Part shown: one piece after another, positions 31,202 to 41,092 of the stretch | Layout: each line of letters starts with the position of its first letter | Position numbering within the stretch: the first letter of the stretch is position 1 | From: Flavobacterium daemonense | GTDB taxonomy: Bacteria > Bacteroidota > Bacteroidia > Flavobacteriales > Flavobacteriaceae | DNA: 64,000 nt | Assembly: GCF_007341385.1 (NCBI RefSeq) | Contig: NZ_VJYD01000002.1 | Coordinates: 248,001-312,000, forward strand | Direction: 5' to 3' | Position numbers and translations under genes: made by a program | Notes under the pieces: model-generated | Database searches by the model: none | Told to the model about the DNA's origin: nothing | Seen by the model: only the letters and a program-made list of their open reading frames with translations

Positions 31202-33187
31202 TTATTTCATCTTAATTTTTAAAACTGTTACTGAATATGCTGGAAAATCATATTGAACTTTGTTGCCGCTTACTTTAAATTCGCTTTCTTTCGGACTAAT
31301 TTTAGTTGGAGATTCAAAAGAATTTTCATCATTTATTCCATCTCCTTTTAAAACAATCGCTGTTCCTTTTGAATCTAATTTTGCGCCTTTCAAATCAATT
31401 GAAACATTTTGAGAAGCAGCATTTGCATTCACAATTTTCAAAATCACTTCTTTAGAATTCACATCTTTTACTGCCGATGCAAACAAATCATTTTGACCTG
31501 TAACTGCTTTTCCATCTTTTGTAATAGTGATTAAATCGGTTCCTTTGTTATTAGAGAATAATTTCTGAACATAATAATTTGGCGTTCCGTATGATTGTAA
31601 ATTGTTGAACCAAATCATATCTGGTGTCCATTGCCAGCCATCAACGTGAGCCAATAATGGCGCGTAAGAAGTCAACTGAACAACCTCAGCATTACGTTCC
31701 ATTCCAGTCATGAAAGCGGCTTCAGAGAAAGCACATTCCCAGTTGTTTTTGTTTTCTGGACTAGCAATTGCAACACTTTGCGCTGCATATTCTCCAGCGA
31801 AGATTTTTGGTCCTTTACGATCGTAATTATCGTAACGCGTTACATTTTTTCTGAACCAAGCTGGATCTTTATAATAATGTTCGTCAACAATTTCTGCATT
31901 CAATTTTTTTAATTCTTTCATGCCATAATCGTAAAAATCGCCCTCAGGAAAAGGTCCTGTTCCAGAAATAATTGTGATGTTTGGATATTTTGCTTTGATC
32001 GCTTTTTGGAATACTTTGAAACGCTCGATATAATCTGGTCCCCATTGCTCATTTCCAACTCCAATGAATTTTAGGTTGAATGGTTTTGGATGTCCCATAT
32101 CAGCTCTTACTTTTCCCCAAGCTGTAGTTGCATCGCCATTTGCAAATTCGATTAAATCTAAAGCGTCCTGAACATAAGGATCAATTTGATCCATTGGAAC
32201 TAATTCTCCTGTATTAAATTGGCACGCCATCCCACAGCTTAAAATTGGTAAAGGAGAAGCGCCAATATCTTCTGAAAGTTGAAAATATTCAAAGAATCCT
32301 AAACCAAAACTTTGGAAATAATCAGGAGCCGGACGATGCGAAAATTCCATATTCCAACGGTTTACTGCAGTTTCTCTGTCTTCCACATTTCCTACTGATT
32401 TTTTCCATTGGTAACGTTCTGCCAAAGTTCTTCCTTCAACAATACAGCCTCCAGGAAAACGCAAAAATCCCGGTTTCAAATCGTATAATAACTGCACTAA
32501 ATCTTTACGAAGTCCGTTTTTTCTTCCTGCCCAAGTATCTTCTGGAAACAATGAAATATTATCTAAATCAATTACGCCATTTCCTTCAAAAGTGATTTTT
32601 AATTTTGCTTTGGCTTCTGTTGCATTTGATGTTAGTTGAGCCGAATAATTTGACCAGTCATTTGATGTTGGTACAACAGAAGTTTCGCCTAAAACTTTAT
32701 TGTTTTTGTCAATAAATTGGAATTTAATTTTTGAAATGTTTCCAGAAATATTTGATGCTTTCAAAGACAAATTGTACTTCAAATCTTTTTTAAGTCCCAT
32801 TCCTCTAAAGCCTTCATTAATCAATTCATAACCATTTGCATCATTAATTGTTACTCTGCAATAATTATGATTTGTTCCTTTTTGAGAATACTGAATCACA
32901 TTTGCAATTCCTGATTCGGTGTTTAATTTATGACGGTCGCTTTTTGGCTGATTCCATCCCATTAACGGAAACTGGAATTCGAAAGATCTGTTTTTGATCA
33001 TTTCGGCATACAATCCACCATCTGCAGCAAAATTGATATCTTCAAAAAACACACCGTACATCGTTGGCTGAATTTTAGTTACTGTTTTTGCAACATCAAC
33101 TTGAAGATTATTTTTTTGTGCCGATGCATAAACGCTACTCAGCAATAAACCGCAAAGGGTAATTTTTGTAATTAAATTGGACTTCAT
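31202..33187 (-). CDS. Alpha-L-arabinofuranosidase, GH51 type, exported
   Basis: 661 residues from ATG 33185-33187, which gives a good signal peptide (MKSNLITKITLCGLLLSSVYASAQ); an ATG at 33235 adds a non-signal extension. A carbohydrate-binding-like part (about 130-215) interrupts the catalytic barrel. The acid/base Glu is in GVGNEQWGPDY and the nucleophile Glu in IFAGEYAAQS. It should release terminal arabinofuranose from arabinan or arabinoxylan. It lies directly upstream of the araBDA promoter. Confidence 0.92.
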   Translation of the reverse strand: MKSNLITKITLCGLLLSSVYASAQKNNLQVDVAKTVTKIQPTMYGVFFEDINFAADGGLYAEMIKNRSFEFQFPLMGWNQPKSDRHKLNTESGIANVIQYSQKGTNHNYCRVTINDANGYELINEGFRGMGLKKDLKYNLSLKASNISGNISKIKFQFIDKNNKVLGETSVVPTSNDWSNYSAQLTSNATEAKAKLKITFEGNGVIDLDNISLFPEDTWAGRKNGLRKDLVQLLYDLKPGFLRFPGGCIVEGRTLAERYQWKKSVGNVEDRETAVNRWNMEFSHRPAPDYFQSFGLGFFEYFQLSEDIGASPLPILSCGMACQFNTGELVPMDQIDPYVQDALDLIEFANGDATTAWGKVRADMGHPKPFNLKFIGVGNEQWGPDYIERFKVFQKAIKAKYPNITIISGTGPFPEGDFYDYGMKELKKLNAEIVDEHYYKDPAWFRKNVTRYDNYDRKGPKIFAGEYAAQSVAIASPENKNNWECAFSEAAFMTGMERNAEVVQLTSYAPLLAHVDGWQWTPDMIWFNNLQSYGTPNYYVQKLFSNNKGTDLITITKDGKAVTGQNDLFASAVKDVNSKEVILKIVNANAASQNVSIDLKGAKLDSKGTAIVLKGDGINDENSFESPTKISPKESEFKVSGNKVQYDFPAYSVTVLKIKMK

Positions 33188-33516
33188 TTTTTTATAATTA
33201 ATGTGTTTTATGGTACGCGGATGACACTGATTCACTAAAGTGAAAACGCGGATAAAAACGGATTTTTATTTTTTAAACTTTGGCTTTATTTTTTTAAAAC
33301 ACATAGAAACATAGATTTAAATGATTAAAAAAGGCATTTCATTTTTTTAAACAAACATAGCTATGTGTGCAAATCTAGATTTGTTTTATTCTCTTTTTAT
33401 AATCATTTAAATCTATGTTTCTATGTGTTTAAATATTTGTTTCTCGCAGACTTAGCAGATTTTTTCTTTTACCTCAACCTGCTAAATCTTGCTTCTTGCT
33501 TCTTTTCTCTATTTTC
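33188..33516. other. Non-coding gap with a family B repeat
   Basis: 329 bp without a gene. It consists of a GCGGATAAAAACGGATT phrase, the hairpin element at 33297-33430 and T-rich sequence behind GH127. Confidence 0.6.
33297..33430. repeat. Long hairpin element, family B
   Basis: 31-bp arms beginning AAACACATAGAAACATAG (33297-33327) with exact complement at 33400-33430, around 72 bp. Related elements occur at 48140-48289, 58315-58468 and 62115-62266, sharing the outer arms and an inner AAGTGAAACGCCTTTTT-like word. Confidence 0.85.
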
Positions 33517-35502
33517 TCAATTCTTATAATCTAACCAAACTTTCATTTTTCCTACGCCTCTGTTTGACCATGAATAATATGGAATTGCTTTGAATTTTGA
33601 ATTCTCAATCACGTTAACGCCATTCAATAAATTCGCTTCTTTTTTTACTTTGAAATTATCTCCGGGAGCCACATTGATTTGATCAAAATTGGTTTTATTG
33701 TCAATTTCTTCAACCGCGTAAACAATTGGTCCGTATTCTAAAGAAACCTTATTTTTATTGGTCTCAACTTTTGAATTGGTTTCCACTTCCTGAACTTCCA
33801 TTGGGAAATTAAGCGTGATTTTATCTCCTTTTTTCCAATTTCTTGTAATTGAAAAATATCCATCTGTAGATTGAATAGCTAATTGTTCTCCGTTTAAATT
33901 AACGGTTGCTTTTTGAGTTGAGGCTTTTTTATAAGTGTATAAATCTCCCGGCAAAACTTCGTTTCTTGCCCAGCCCGGAACACGAAGTTTGATAGTAAAT
34001 TGGCTTTCTTTTTTTGGATTAACAGCTATTGCTACTTTTCCGTTCCAAGGATAACCGGTTTGTTGTGAAATCTGTAAATCGGTTTTTCCTAATTTGAAAG
34101 AAGCGCTGTTTGAGGCATATAAATTTACAAATAATTCATCATTTGTTTTTGAATAAATCAATCCCGGAATTGACGGAATAAAACGAATCAAATTCGTAGG
34201 ACAGCAAGAACAGTCAAACCAAGCCTGACGCGTGCAAGAACCTCTGTTTGATTTATATACGCCATCGGCTTCAAGGGCATTTGGGTAGAAAAACTCTTTT
34301 CCGGTCAATGAAATTCCAGAAATTAATCCGTTATACATCGTTCTTTCGATGACATCAAAATACTCCGATTTTCCGTATAAATTATGCAGTCTGTGATTCC
34401 AGTAAACATCGCCAATCGCAGCGCAGGTTTCATTGTAAGCCGTAAGATTTGGCAATTCATAATTGGCTCCAAAAGCTTCTCCGTCATGTCTGGAACCAAT
34501 GCCGCCTGTGATGTACATTTTTTTGTTCACCATATTGTTCCATAAATTATTTACGGCATTTTCATATGATTTGTCTTTTGTCATCGCAGCAATATCCGTC
34601 ATTCCTGCATACATATAAACCGCACGAACAGCGTGGCCAACTACTTCATTTTGCTGAATTACCGGCATATGATCCTGCGCATATTCGCCATATAATTTAT
34701 GATTTTTCGGATTTCCGCGATTATCTAAAAAGTATTTCGCCAATTTCAAATAATCCTCTTTTCCGGTAATTTGATACAATTTAATCAAACCTGTTTCAAT
34801 AATTTGATGTCCCGGAACACCTTTTACCTGACCCGGACCATCGCCAAAAGTTTTCACAAACAAATCGGCATTTTTGATGGCAATATCAAGAAAGTTTCTT
34901 TTTCCTGTCGCTTCATAATGCACAACGGCTGCTTCGATTAAATGTCCGGCATTGTAGCATTCGTGGCTAATTTGCAGTGATTCCCAACGTTTTCCTTCAA
35001 TAACCGGGACCCAAGTTGCAGGCGGTTTTGCCGGATTTATGGTTCGCCAAGTCGTCAAATAACCATCTTCTTCCTGACCAATTTTTACAATGGCAATCAA
35101 CGAATCTAAAACTCTTTCTAATTTCGGATTTGGAGCAGAAATTAAGGTATTCGATGCACCTTCAATAATTTTGTAAACATCAGTATCATCAAAAGGCATT
35201 TCGCCTCTAACTGTTCCCGTTTTTTGTTTTCCTGCGATTAAAAAGTTCTCAAAACGACCTTCTTCATTACATTTTTGAATGGCATAAGCAATCGTAACTT
35301 CTTGGACTCTTTTGATAATTGGCAACCAAAAACTATCGCTCAGTTTCACATTTTGAATGTTAACGGGTTCGATTTTGTAACCCGCTTTTAAAGCCGACGT
35401 TTTATCGCTTGCTTGAACTTCTTTGTTTTTGGTTTCTTTACAGGAAGCCAAAATCAGAAGTGACATGAAAATCGCTAAAATTGGTAAATTGTATTTCTTC
35501 AT
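33517..35502 (-). CDS. Beta-L-arabinofuranosidase, GH127, lipoprotein
   Basis: 661 residues with lipobox LILASC (C21). The fold is the GH127 (formerly DUF1680) alpha/alpha barrel. The zinc/catalytic set is visible: E358 and C360 in NETCAAIG, and C433 and C434 in CSCCPTN, matching the Glu, Cys, CysCys set of HypBA1. It removes beta-linked arabinofuranose, a linkage found in pectic side chains and extensins. It lies 14 bp from the next GH43 gene, in one operon. Confidence 0.92.
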   Translation of the reverse strand: MKKYNLPILAIFMSLLILASCKETKNKEVQASDKTSALKAGYKIEPVNIQNVKLSDSFWLPIIKRVQEVTIAYAIQKCNEEGRFENFLIAGKQKTGTVRGEMPFDDTDVYKIIEGASNTLISAPNPKLERVLDSLIAIVKIGQEEDGYLTTWRTINPAKPPATWVPVIEGKRWESLQISHECYNAGHLIEAAVVHYEATGKRNFLDIAIKNADLFVKTFGDGPGQVKGVPGHQIIETGLIKLYQITGKEDYLKLAKYFLDNRGNPKNHKLYGEYAQDHMPVIQQNEVVGHAVRAVYMYAGMTDIAAMTKDKSYENAVNNLWNNMVNKKMYITGGIGSRHDGEAFGANYELPNLTAYNETCAAIGDVYWNHRLHNLYGKSEYFDVIERTMYNGLISGISLTGKEFFYPNALEADGVYKSNRGSCTRQAWFDCSCCPTNLIRFIPSIPGLIYSKTNDELFVNLYASNSASFKLGKTDLQISQQTGYPWNGKVAIAVNPKKESQFTIKLRVPGWARNEVLPGDLYTYKKASTQKATVNLNGEQLAIQSTDGYFSITRNWKKGDKITLNFPMEVQEVETNSKVETNKNKVSLEYGPIVYAVEEIDNKTNFDQINVAPGDNFKVKKEANLLNGVNVIENSKFKAIPYYSWSNRGVGKMKVWLDYKN

Positions 35503-35516
35503 TTTATTGGTTTATT

Positions 35517-36497
35517 CTATTTTAAAACGGGCCATAAATTGGCATCCCATTGCATTTCTTTAACGACTAATCTTGGCGTTCCGTTTGATTTTTTTTCATA
35601 AGCGTGATAGAAAATATAATCTTTACCATCAAACGTATATGCGCTATTGTGGCCTACACCAAAGTAATTTTCGTCTCCTTGAACTACGATACTTCCACCG
35701 CCTTCTGTCAATAATTTTCCGTCTTTATCAACATAAGGTCCGGTTACATTTTTTGATCTTCCAACGACAACTTTATAAGTGCTTTTTTCTCCGCGACAGC
35801 ATAAATCCCAAGAAAGAAATTGGTAATAATATCCGTTTTTCTTGAAAATAAAAGGAGCTTCGAGCGCGCCGTCTCCAGGATCAGAATCGACTAATTCAAA
35901 AGTTCTTTTACGTTTTGAAATCGTATGCCATTCTTGTGGCTGAGCAATCGATTTTAAATCTGAATTTAATTTGACCATTTTCAATCCTTCCCAAAAAGAT
36001 CCAAAAGCCAACCAAGGCGTATTGTTTTCGTCGAAGATTAAATTTGGGTCAATGGCATTCCACATATCACGATTGGGTTGTGATTGAATGACAATTCCTT
36101 GATCAACCCATTTATAATTTTTGTCTTTTGGATCTAAAGTCGTATTGGTCGCAACGCCAATCGCCGAAGTATTTTTGGCGAAAGCCGAAACTGAATAATA
36201 CAGATAATACACATTGTTATGAAACGAAATATCCGGCGCCCAAATGTGGTTTTTGAAATCGGCCGCAACGCCATCTGCCCAAACGGGTTTTTCTGCAAAA
36301 ACTTGAGGTTGTTTGTCCCATTTTTTTAAATCTTTTGAACTGAAAACGCTGATTCCGTTTCCAGTGCAATACAAATAATAGGTGTCTTTTTGTTTGATGA
36401 CAACTGGATCATGAACTACAATTTCCTGCGCAAATGAAACTGAAGCAATCAGCATCAAAAAACCAGAAATTGTATATTTTATGTTTTTGTAAACCAT
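35517..36497 (-). CDS. Arabinan endo-1,5-alpha-L-arabinosidase-like, GH43
   Basis: 326 residues with a signal peptide (SGFLMLIASVSFAQ). The five-bladed propeller begins IVVHDPVVIKQKDTYYLYCTG with the catalytic base Asp. WNAIDPNLIFDENNTPWLAFGSFW carries the pKa-modulating Asp and GDGALEAPFIFKKNGYYYQF the acid Glu. HNSAYTFDGKDYIFYHAY near the end matches the His of endo-arabinanases. It should cut the arabinan backbone. Confidence 0.92.
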   Translation of the reverse strand: MVYKNIKYTISGFLMLIASVSFAQEIVVHDPVVIKQKDTYYLYCTGNGISVFSSKDLKKWDKQPQVFAEKPVWADGVAADFKNHIWAPDISFHNNVYYLYYSVSAFAKNTSAIGVATNTTLDPKDKNYKWVDQGIVIQSQPNRDMWNAIDPNLIFDENNTPWLAFGSFWEGLKMVKLNSDLKSIAQPQEWHTISKRKRTFELVDSDPGDGALEAPFIFKKNGYYYQFLSWDLCCRGEKSTYKVVVGRSKNVTGPYVDKDGKLLTEGGGSIVVQGDENYFGVGHNSAYTFDGKDYIFYHAYEKKSNGTPRLVVKEMQWDANLWPVLK

Positions 36498-36511
36498 ATA
36501 AGTGATATAAG
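36493..36511. repeat. Single arm of the ACCATATAAG repeat
   Basis: ACCATATAAGTGATATAAG differs from the left arm at 6753-6771 by one base. It overlaps the start codon of the GH43 gene. No complementary partner was seen nearby. Confidence 0.5.
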
Positions 36512-36615
36512 TAAATTTAAGTTTTTTGTTTTACTGAAAACTTTTTAGATCATATAAGCGAAACTGTAAACTGCGACTTTGACTGAACACTAAAAACCTG
36601 AACACTGAACACTAA

Positions 36616-37560
36616 TTACTGAATTCCCTCAGAAGTCATTACAACTCGTTTCATTGTTCCGTCTTTGTTATAATATAATTTGTCGACACAAACTGATCTT
36701 CTGAAACTTCCGCCATGTGGAATTGAAGCTCCGTTGTGATAAATAAAATACGACTGTCCTTTAAAATCAATTATTGCTTGATGATTTGTATTGCTGTTTC
36801 CGGCCAATTCATTTAAAATACCTTTGAATTCCCACGGACCATTTATTGATTTGCTCATCGTGTAAGCAATTTTCTCAGGAAACTCGTAGGCGTACGACAA
36901 ATAATACCAGTCTTTATGTTTATGAATCCAAGGTGCTTCAGTGTAATGTGGTAAATCGATATGATGAATTTCTCCATCTATTTCAGTCATATTTTCTTTT
37001 AATTTGGCGTAATGGCAAGAGGTATTTCCCCAAAACAAATAAGCTTGTCCGTCAGTATCAATATAAACCGTCGGGTCAATATCGTCCCAGCTTATATCGG
37101 TATATTTTGTCATGTCATTTGTTATCAAGGCTTTTCCTAATGCGTCTTTAAAAGGCCCAATTGGACTATCAGAAACAGCAACACCAATAGATTTTCCAGG
37201 AATTGTTCCGTGTTCAACCGTAACATACCAATAAAATTTCCCGTTTCTTTCAATTACCTGCGAAGCCCAAGCATCGCTTTTTGCCCATTTAAAATCGGTT
37301 ACTTTTAACGGAACTGGATGCGATTCCCATTTTTTCATGTCAGATGAAGAATACACCACCCATTCGTTCATCTTATAAAAATTAAAATCGTTAGGCGCTT
37401 CGTCATGACCGGCGTATAAATAGACTTTGTCTTTATAGACTAATGCTGCCGGATCGCCTGTATATTGATCCTTAATAATTGGATTATTGAATTTTACCGA
37501 TTGTGCAGTTCCTGCTATCGATAAAAACAAAATGGAAAGGCTTGCAAATAGGTTCTTCAT
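36616..37560 (-). CDS. GH43 glycosidase (arabinosidase/xylosidase type)
   Basis: 314 residues from ATG 37558-37560, which places a signal peptide (MKNLFASLSILFLSIAGTAQ) at the start. The propeller shows IIKDQYTGDPAALVYKDKVY, ISWDDIDPTVYIDTDGQAYL with the second Asp, and LPHYTEAPWIHKHKDWYYL with the acid Glu. The subfamily differs from the two neighbouring GH43 enzymes, so it probably acts on a side-chain linkage. Exact substrate not assigned. Confidence 0.9.
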   Translation of the reverse strand: MKNLFASLSILFLSIAGTAQSVKFNNPIIKDQYTGDPAALVYKDKVYLYAGHDEAPNDFNFYKMNEWVVYSSSDMKKWESHPVPLKVTDFKWAKSDAWASQVIERNGKFYWYVTVEHGTIPGKSIGVAVSDSPIGPFKDALGKALITNDMTKYTDISWDDIDPTVYIDTDGQAYLFWGNTSCHYAKLKENMTEIDGEIHHIDLPHYTEAPWIHKHKDWYYLSYAYEFPEKIAYTMSKSINGPWEFKGILNELAGNSNTNHQAIIDFKGQSYFIYHNGASIPHGGSFRRSVCVDKLYYNKDGTMKRVVMTSEGIQ

Positions 37561-37575
37561 TATGGTTTTATTTTT

Positions 37576-37734
37576 TGCCACAGATTAAATTGATTAAAAT
37601 GATTTTTTATAGTCTTTGGCTTGATTTTTTTGCCACGAATTGCACTAATTTTCTCGAATTTAATTCGTGGCTTATTTTTTCTCTCTCAGATTGAGCAGAT
37701 CTATTTTAATCCATTTAATCTGTGAAATCTGTGG
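37576..37734. repeat. Nested inverted repeats between two GH43 genes
   Basis: Outer arms TGCCACAGATT (37576-37586) and AATCTGTGGCA (37724-37734), inner arms GCCACGAATT (37632-37641) and AATTCGTGGC (37662-37671). Both pairs are perfect. They fill the gap between the genes. Confidence 0.75.
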
Positions 37735-37742
37735 CATAAACT

Positions 37743-39368
37743 TTAATTTATCTTTTTACCCCAAACTGGCAATCCAGCTGCTGTGTATCCAGAATAACTC
37801 AAGGTTACTTTTCTGGTTGCTAATTCCCAATCCCAAGAATCAGAAACATTACATTTTACTCCGTTTACTGTTAAGATTTTTTTCGTGCTGTCATATGACC
37901 ATGTTCCGTTTGCATCACCGCTTACTTTTTTATCGGCAGTCAAATAAATTGTTCCTGCTTTTTGCATGGTTTTGTATTGGTAATTCATTGTGATTTGCTC
38001 CCAAGTTCCAACAAAATTTGCGTCGGTAATTGTTGTTGCTGGAACACCCGCGTAACGTTCTGCTTCAACAACTGGCCAGCCATCTTCTGTCCATTGAATA
38101 GCGCGAACATGCCCCATCATTACGGCATTTGAAACGGCAATTCCTGGAACACCTTCCGGTAAACGAGCTTGTGAAGCATAATACCATTGTTTAGTATCTG
38201 GATTTTGAAAAACGGCGCAATGCGAAAATCCAACCCAACCTGTATGATTTTTAAATTGATAAGGATGTGTCACCATCGGAAAACATTCTGCTCCGGTTGT
38301 AATGCTGCTTCCGCTGATGGTTAAATAAGGGCCTAAAATACTTTTTGAACGTGCTACACGAGTATTGTAAGCAACCGATAATTCGTCATAAGCCAAAAAC
38401 AAATAATAATATTGTGTGTCTGGATTATAGATAATTTCTGGTCCTTCGAGTGCTTGCCAGCGATTTGTGCTTACGTTTCCGCGTCCTGCAATTCGAACTC
38501 CATAATCGTCAATAGTTTTTAATTTATCTGGTTTTCCGGTTGCTGGATTCAGTTTTAAAGCTGCAATTCCAGAATGCCAAGAACCATAAATCAAATACTG
38601 ATCGCCTTCTGGAGTCTGAATAAAACTTGGGTCGATGGCGTTGAATTTAAAATAAGCATCCCAATCGTTTCCGCCATTTCGAACGTAACTTTTTACGCCG
38701 TCTGGCTCAGAGCAAACGACCATTCCTTTATCTACCCAATTGTTTGAAGCCAAATCATCTGTTTCAGCCAAGCCAATAAAAGCGCGCTCCGACCAAGATG
38801 TATTGGTATCTGTTCCTGTAATTGGATTTGTTACGACAATACTATAATACATTCTGAATTTGTTTCCGACTTTTCGAACACAAGGCGCCCAATATCCGTA
38901 ACTCGGATTTGTAATTGGAGGAAGCGCCGGATTCATTCTTGCTCTTTTATTGTTCAAAGAATCTTTTACCCAAGACGGAGCTGTTGTCATCGAAGATCCC
39001 ATGAATTCCCAATTGATTAAATCTTTTGATCTTCTGTAGAAAAAATGTCCATTGCCTTCGTGCGCATTTCCATAAGAAGCGTCTGTTTGGTACATATAAT
39101 AGTATTCTCCTGATTTTTCTACCGATGGATCATGAACGTTAGCCAAATTCCATTGCGATCTGCTTCCCCAACTTGAAATTGAAGTATAATTATCAGCATA
39201 AGTTGGCCCCGGAAATGCTGGCGTAACCACTGGCGGATCAACCACCACCGGCGGATCTGGCGTTACGGGTGTATCAGGATTGTCACTTGAACAGCCGAAT
39301 ACCAATAACGCGCCTAAAAACATTCCGATATACGGCACTGTTTTTAAAATGGAATTTGATTTTTTCAT
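37743..39368 (-). CDS. GH43 arabinan endo-1,5-alpha-L-arabinosidase-like lipoprotein
   Basis: 541 residues. Lipobox LLVFGC (C26) is followed by a Pro/Val/Asp-rich linker (TPVTPDPPVVVDPPVVTP), suggesting surface exposure. The propeller shows LANVHDPSVEKSGEYYYMYQ, FNAIDPSFIQTPEGDQYLIYG and ALEGPEIIYNPDTQYYYLFLA. A C-terminal beta domain (about 450-541, FVGTWEQITMNYQYK) resembles the extra domain of extracellular endo-arabinanases. Probably the first enzyme to meet the polymer at the cell surface. Confidence 0.92.
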   Translation of the reverse strand: MKKSNSILKTVPYIGMFLGALLVFGCSSDNPDTPVTPDPPVVVDPPVVTPAFPGPTYADNYTSISSWGSRSQWNLANVHDPSVEKSGEYYYMYQTDASYGNAHEGNGHFFYRRSKDLINWEFMGSSMTTAPSWVKDSLNNKRARMNPALPPITNPSYGYWAPCVRKVGNKFRMYYSIVVTNPITGTDTNTSWSERAFIGLAETDDLASNNWVDKGMVVCSEPDGVKSYVRNGGNDWDAYFKFNAIDPSFIQTPEGDQYLIYGSWHSGIAALKLNPATGKPDKLKTIDDYGVRIAGRGNVSTNRWQALEGPEIIYNPDTQYYYLFLAYDELSVAYNTRVARSKSILGPYLTISGSSITTGAECFPMVTHPYQFKNHTGWVGFSHCAVFQNPDTKQWYYASQARLPEGVPGIAVSNAVMMGHVRAIQWTEDGWPVVEAERYAGVPATTITDANFVGTWEQITMNYQYKTMQKAGTIYLTADKKVSGDANGTWSYDSTKKILTVNGVKCNVSDSWDWELATRKVTLSYSGYTAAGLPVWGKKIN

Positions 39369-39380
39369 CTTTATATTTTT

Positions 39381-40928
39381 TTATTTTCCTTCTAAAACAA
39401 CAACTGAGAAAGGAGGAATTATGATTTCAAGTTTTCCTTTTTTGTTTTCGAAACCTTTAAAAATTGTCGGAACAATTTTGTTTGGTGTATCGAAAGAATT
39501 GTAATCTTGTAATTTAGCCGATGTTAAAACTATTCCTGTGAACGTTTTAACACCAAGATCATTTACATCAATTTCAATTTTGTTTTTGTTTTTAGCATCA
39601 ATGTTTACCAAAGAAATATGAACTGCACCGTTTTTATCTTTTGAAGCTGACGCTGAAACTGCAGGAAGTGTTTCTCCGTTAAATGTATAGTTTGGAGAAG
39701 TAAAACTTACTGGCAATAATTTTGCGTCTTGATGCACGCTGTACATTTTCATTACATGATACGTTGGCGTAGTAATCATTTTTGCTTTGTCAGTTAGAAT
39801 TACAGCCTGCAAAACATTTACACATTGTGCTAAGTTTGCCATTTTAACTCTGTCTGCATGATTGTTGAAAATATTCAATGTTGCTCCTGCTAAAACAGCA
39901 TCACGCATTGTATTTTGCTGATATAAAAATCCAGGATTTGTTCCTTTTTCTACTTCGTACCAGCCTCCCCATTCGTCAACCATCATGGCAACTTTTTTCT
40001 GAGGATCGTATTTGTCCATTATGGCAGAATGCTTTGTTACAAGCTCTTCCATTTTTAAAGCCGATTTCATGGTTTTGAAATAACCTTCTTCGGTAAAATC
40101 TCTGTCATCTCCTTTTTTAGCCCATTCAATTACAGCGTAATGATGCACTCCAAGTCCGCCTAACATATTCAGCGGAATGTTTTTCATTAAAACTTCTGTC
40201 CAATTATAATCGGCACTATTTGAACCTGATGCAATTCGAGTCAATCCTCCAGTGTTTTCCCAATCCGACATGAAAGTTGCAAATTTTCTGTATTCGCCAG
40301 CATAATATTCGGCTGTCATATTTCCTCCGCATCCCCACGCTTCATTTCCAATTCCCCAGAATTTCACTTTCCAAGGTTCTTTTCTTCCATTTTTTCGACG
40401 CAAGTCGCTCATCGGACTTTTACCTCCAAAATTGGTGTACTGAACCCAATCCGCTAATTCCTGGACGGTTCCGCTTCCAACATTTCCTGACAAATATGGT
40501 TCTGCTCCAAGAAGTTCACACATATTAAGGAAATCGTGCGTTCCAAAACTGTTGTCTTCTGTAACGCCACCCCACCATTTGTTTACGATTGTAGGTCTTT
40601 GTTCTTTTGGTCCAATTCCGTCTTTCCAATGGTACGTATCGGCAAAACAGCCGCCCGGCCATCTTAAATTCGGAATTTTCAACTCTTTCAAAGCAGCAAT
40701 AATGTCATTTCTAACGCCATTTGTGTTTGGTATTTTTGAAGTGTCTCCAACAAAAAATCCGCCGTAAATACAGCGTCCTAAATGCTCAGCAAAATGCCCG
40801 TAAATGTTTTTGTTGATTACTGGAGCATCTGCATTATTTTTTATGGTAACAACTGTGGTTTGATTTTGGGCAAAATTAACCTGACTGCAAATGGCAATTA
40901 AAAAGGTAACTAAAAGTGCTTTTTTCAT
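39381..40928 (-). CDS. Alpha-N-arabinofuranosidase, GH51, exported
   Basis: 515 residues from ATG 40926-40928 with signal peptide (MKKALLVTFLIAICSQVNFAQ). The frame is open to 41057, but that extension runs into a hairpin and lacks signal-peptide character. Acid/base Glu lies in FWGIGNEAWGCGGN and the nucleophile Glu in MMVDEWGGWYE. The last 150 residues form the beta-sandwich. It removes arabinose from arabinan fragments. It lies 12 bp from the GH43 lipoprotein gene. Confidence 0.93.
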   Translation of the reverse strand: MKKALLVTFLIAICSQVNFAQNQTTVVTIKNNADAPVINKNIYGHFAEHLGRCIYGGFFVGDTSKIPNTNGVRNDIIAALKELKIPNLRWPGGCFADTYHWKDGIGPKEQRPTIVNKWWGGVTEDNSFGTHDFLNMCELLGAEPYLSGNVGSGTVQELADWVQYTNFGGKSPMSDLRRKNGRKEPWKVKFWGIGNEAWGCGGNMTAEYYAGEYRKFATFMSDWENTGGLTRIASGSNSADYNWTEVLMKNIPLNMLGGLGVHHYAVIEWAKKGDDRDFTEEGYFKTMKSALKMEELVTKHSAIMDKYDPQKKVAMMVDEWGGWYEVEKGTNPGFLYQQNTMRDAVLAGATLNIFNNHADRVKMANLAQCVNVLQAVILTDKAKMITTPTYHVMKMYSVHQDAKLLPVSFTSPNYTFNGETLPAVSASASKDKNGAVHISLVNIDAKNKNKIEIDVNDLGVKTFTGIVLTSAKLQDYNSFDTPNKIVPTIFKGFENKKGKLEIIIPPFSVVVLEGK

Positions 40929-41027
40929 ACGTGGGTAATATTTGTTTTTTATTGGAATATGGTATCGCCATTCTTTAATATTATTTTTCATTTGAATCAT
41001 GGCGATTTCATAATGTTTTAATGTTAT

Positions 41028-41065
41028 AATATCATGTGAAGGTTTTGAAGCCTTCACATGATATT
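41028..41065. repeat. Hairpin between susD and the GH51 gene
   Basis: Perfect 15-bp arms AATATCATGTGAAGG (41028-41042) and CCTTCACATGATATT (41051-41065) with an 8-base loop. It lies 27 bp behind the susD stop and has no long T-run, so it may protect the susCD message or reduce downstream transcription. Confidence 0.75.
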
Positions 41066-41092
41066 AGGTATTCTGACTAACTCAAATAAATA

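Noticed and set aside
40929..41057. Longer start for the GH51 enzyme
   Set aside because: The extension begins in a hairpin and hides the signal peptide that starts at 40928.
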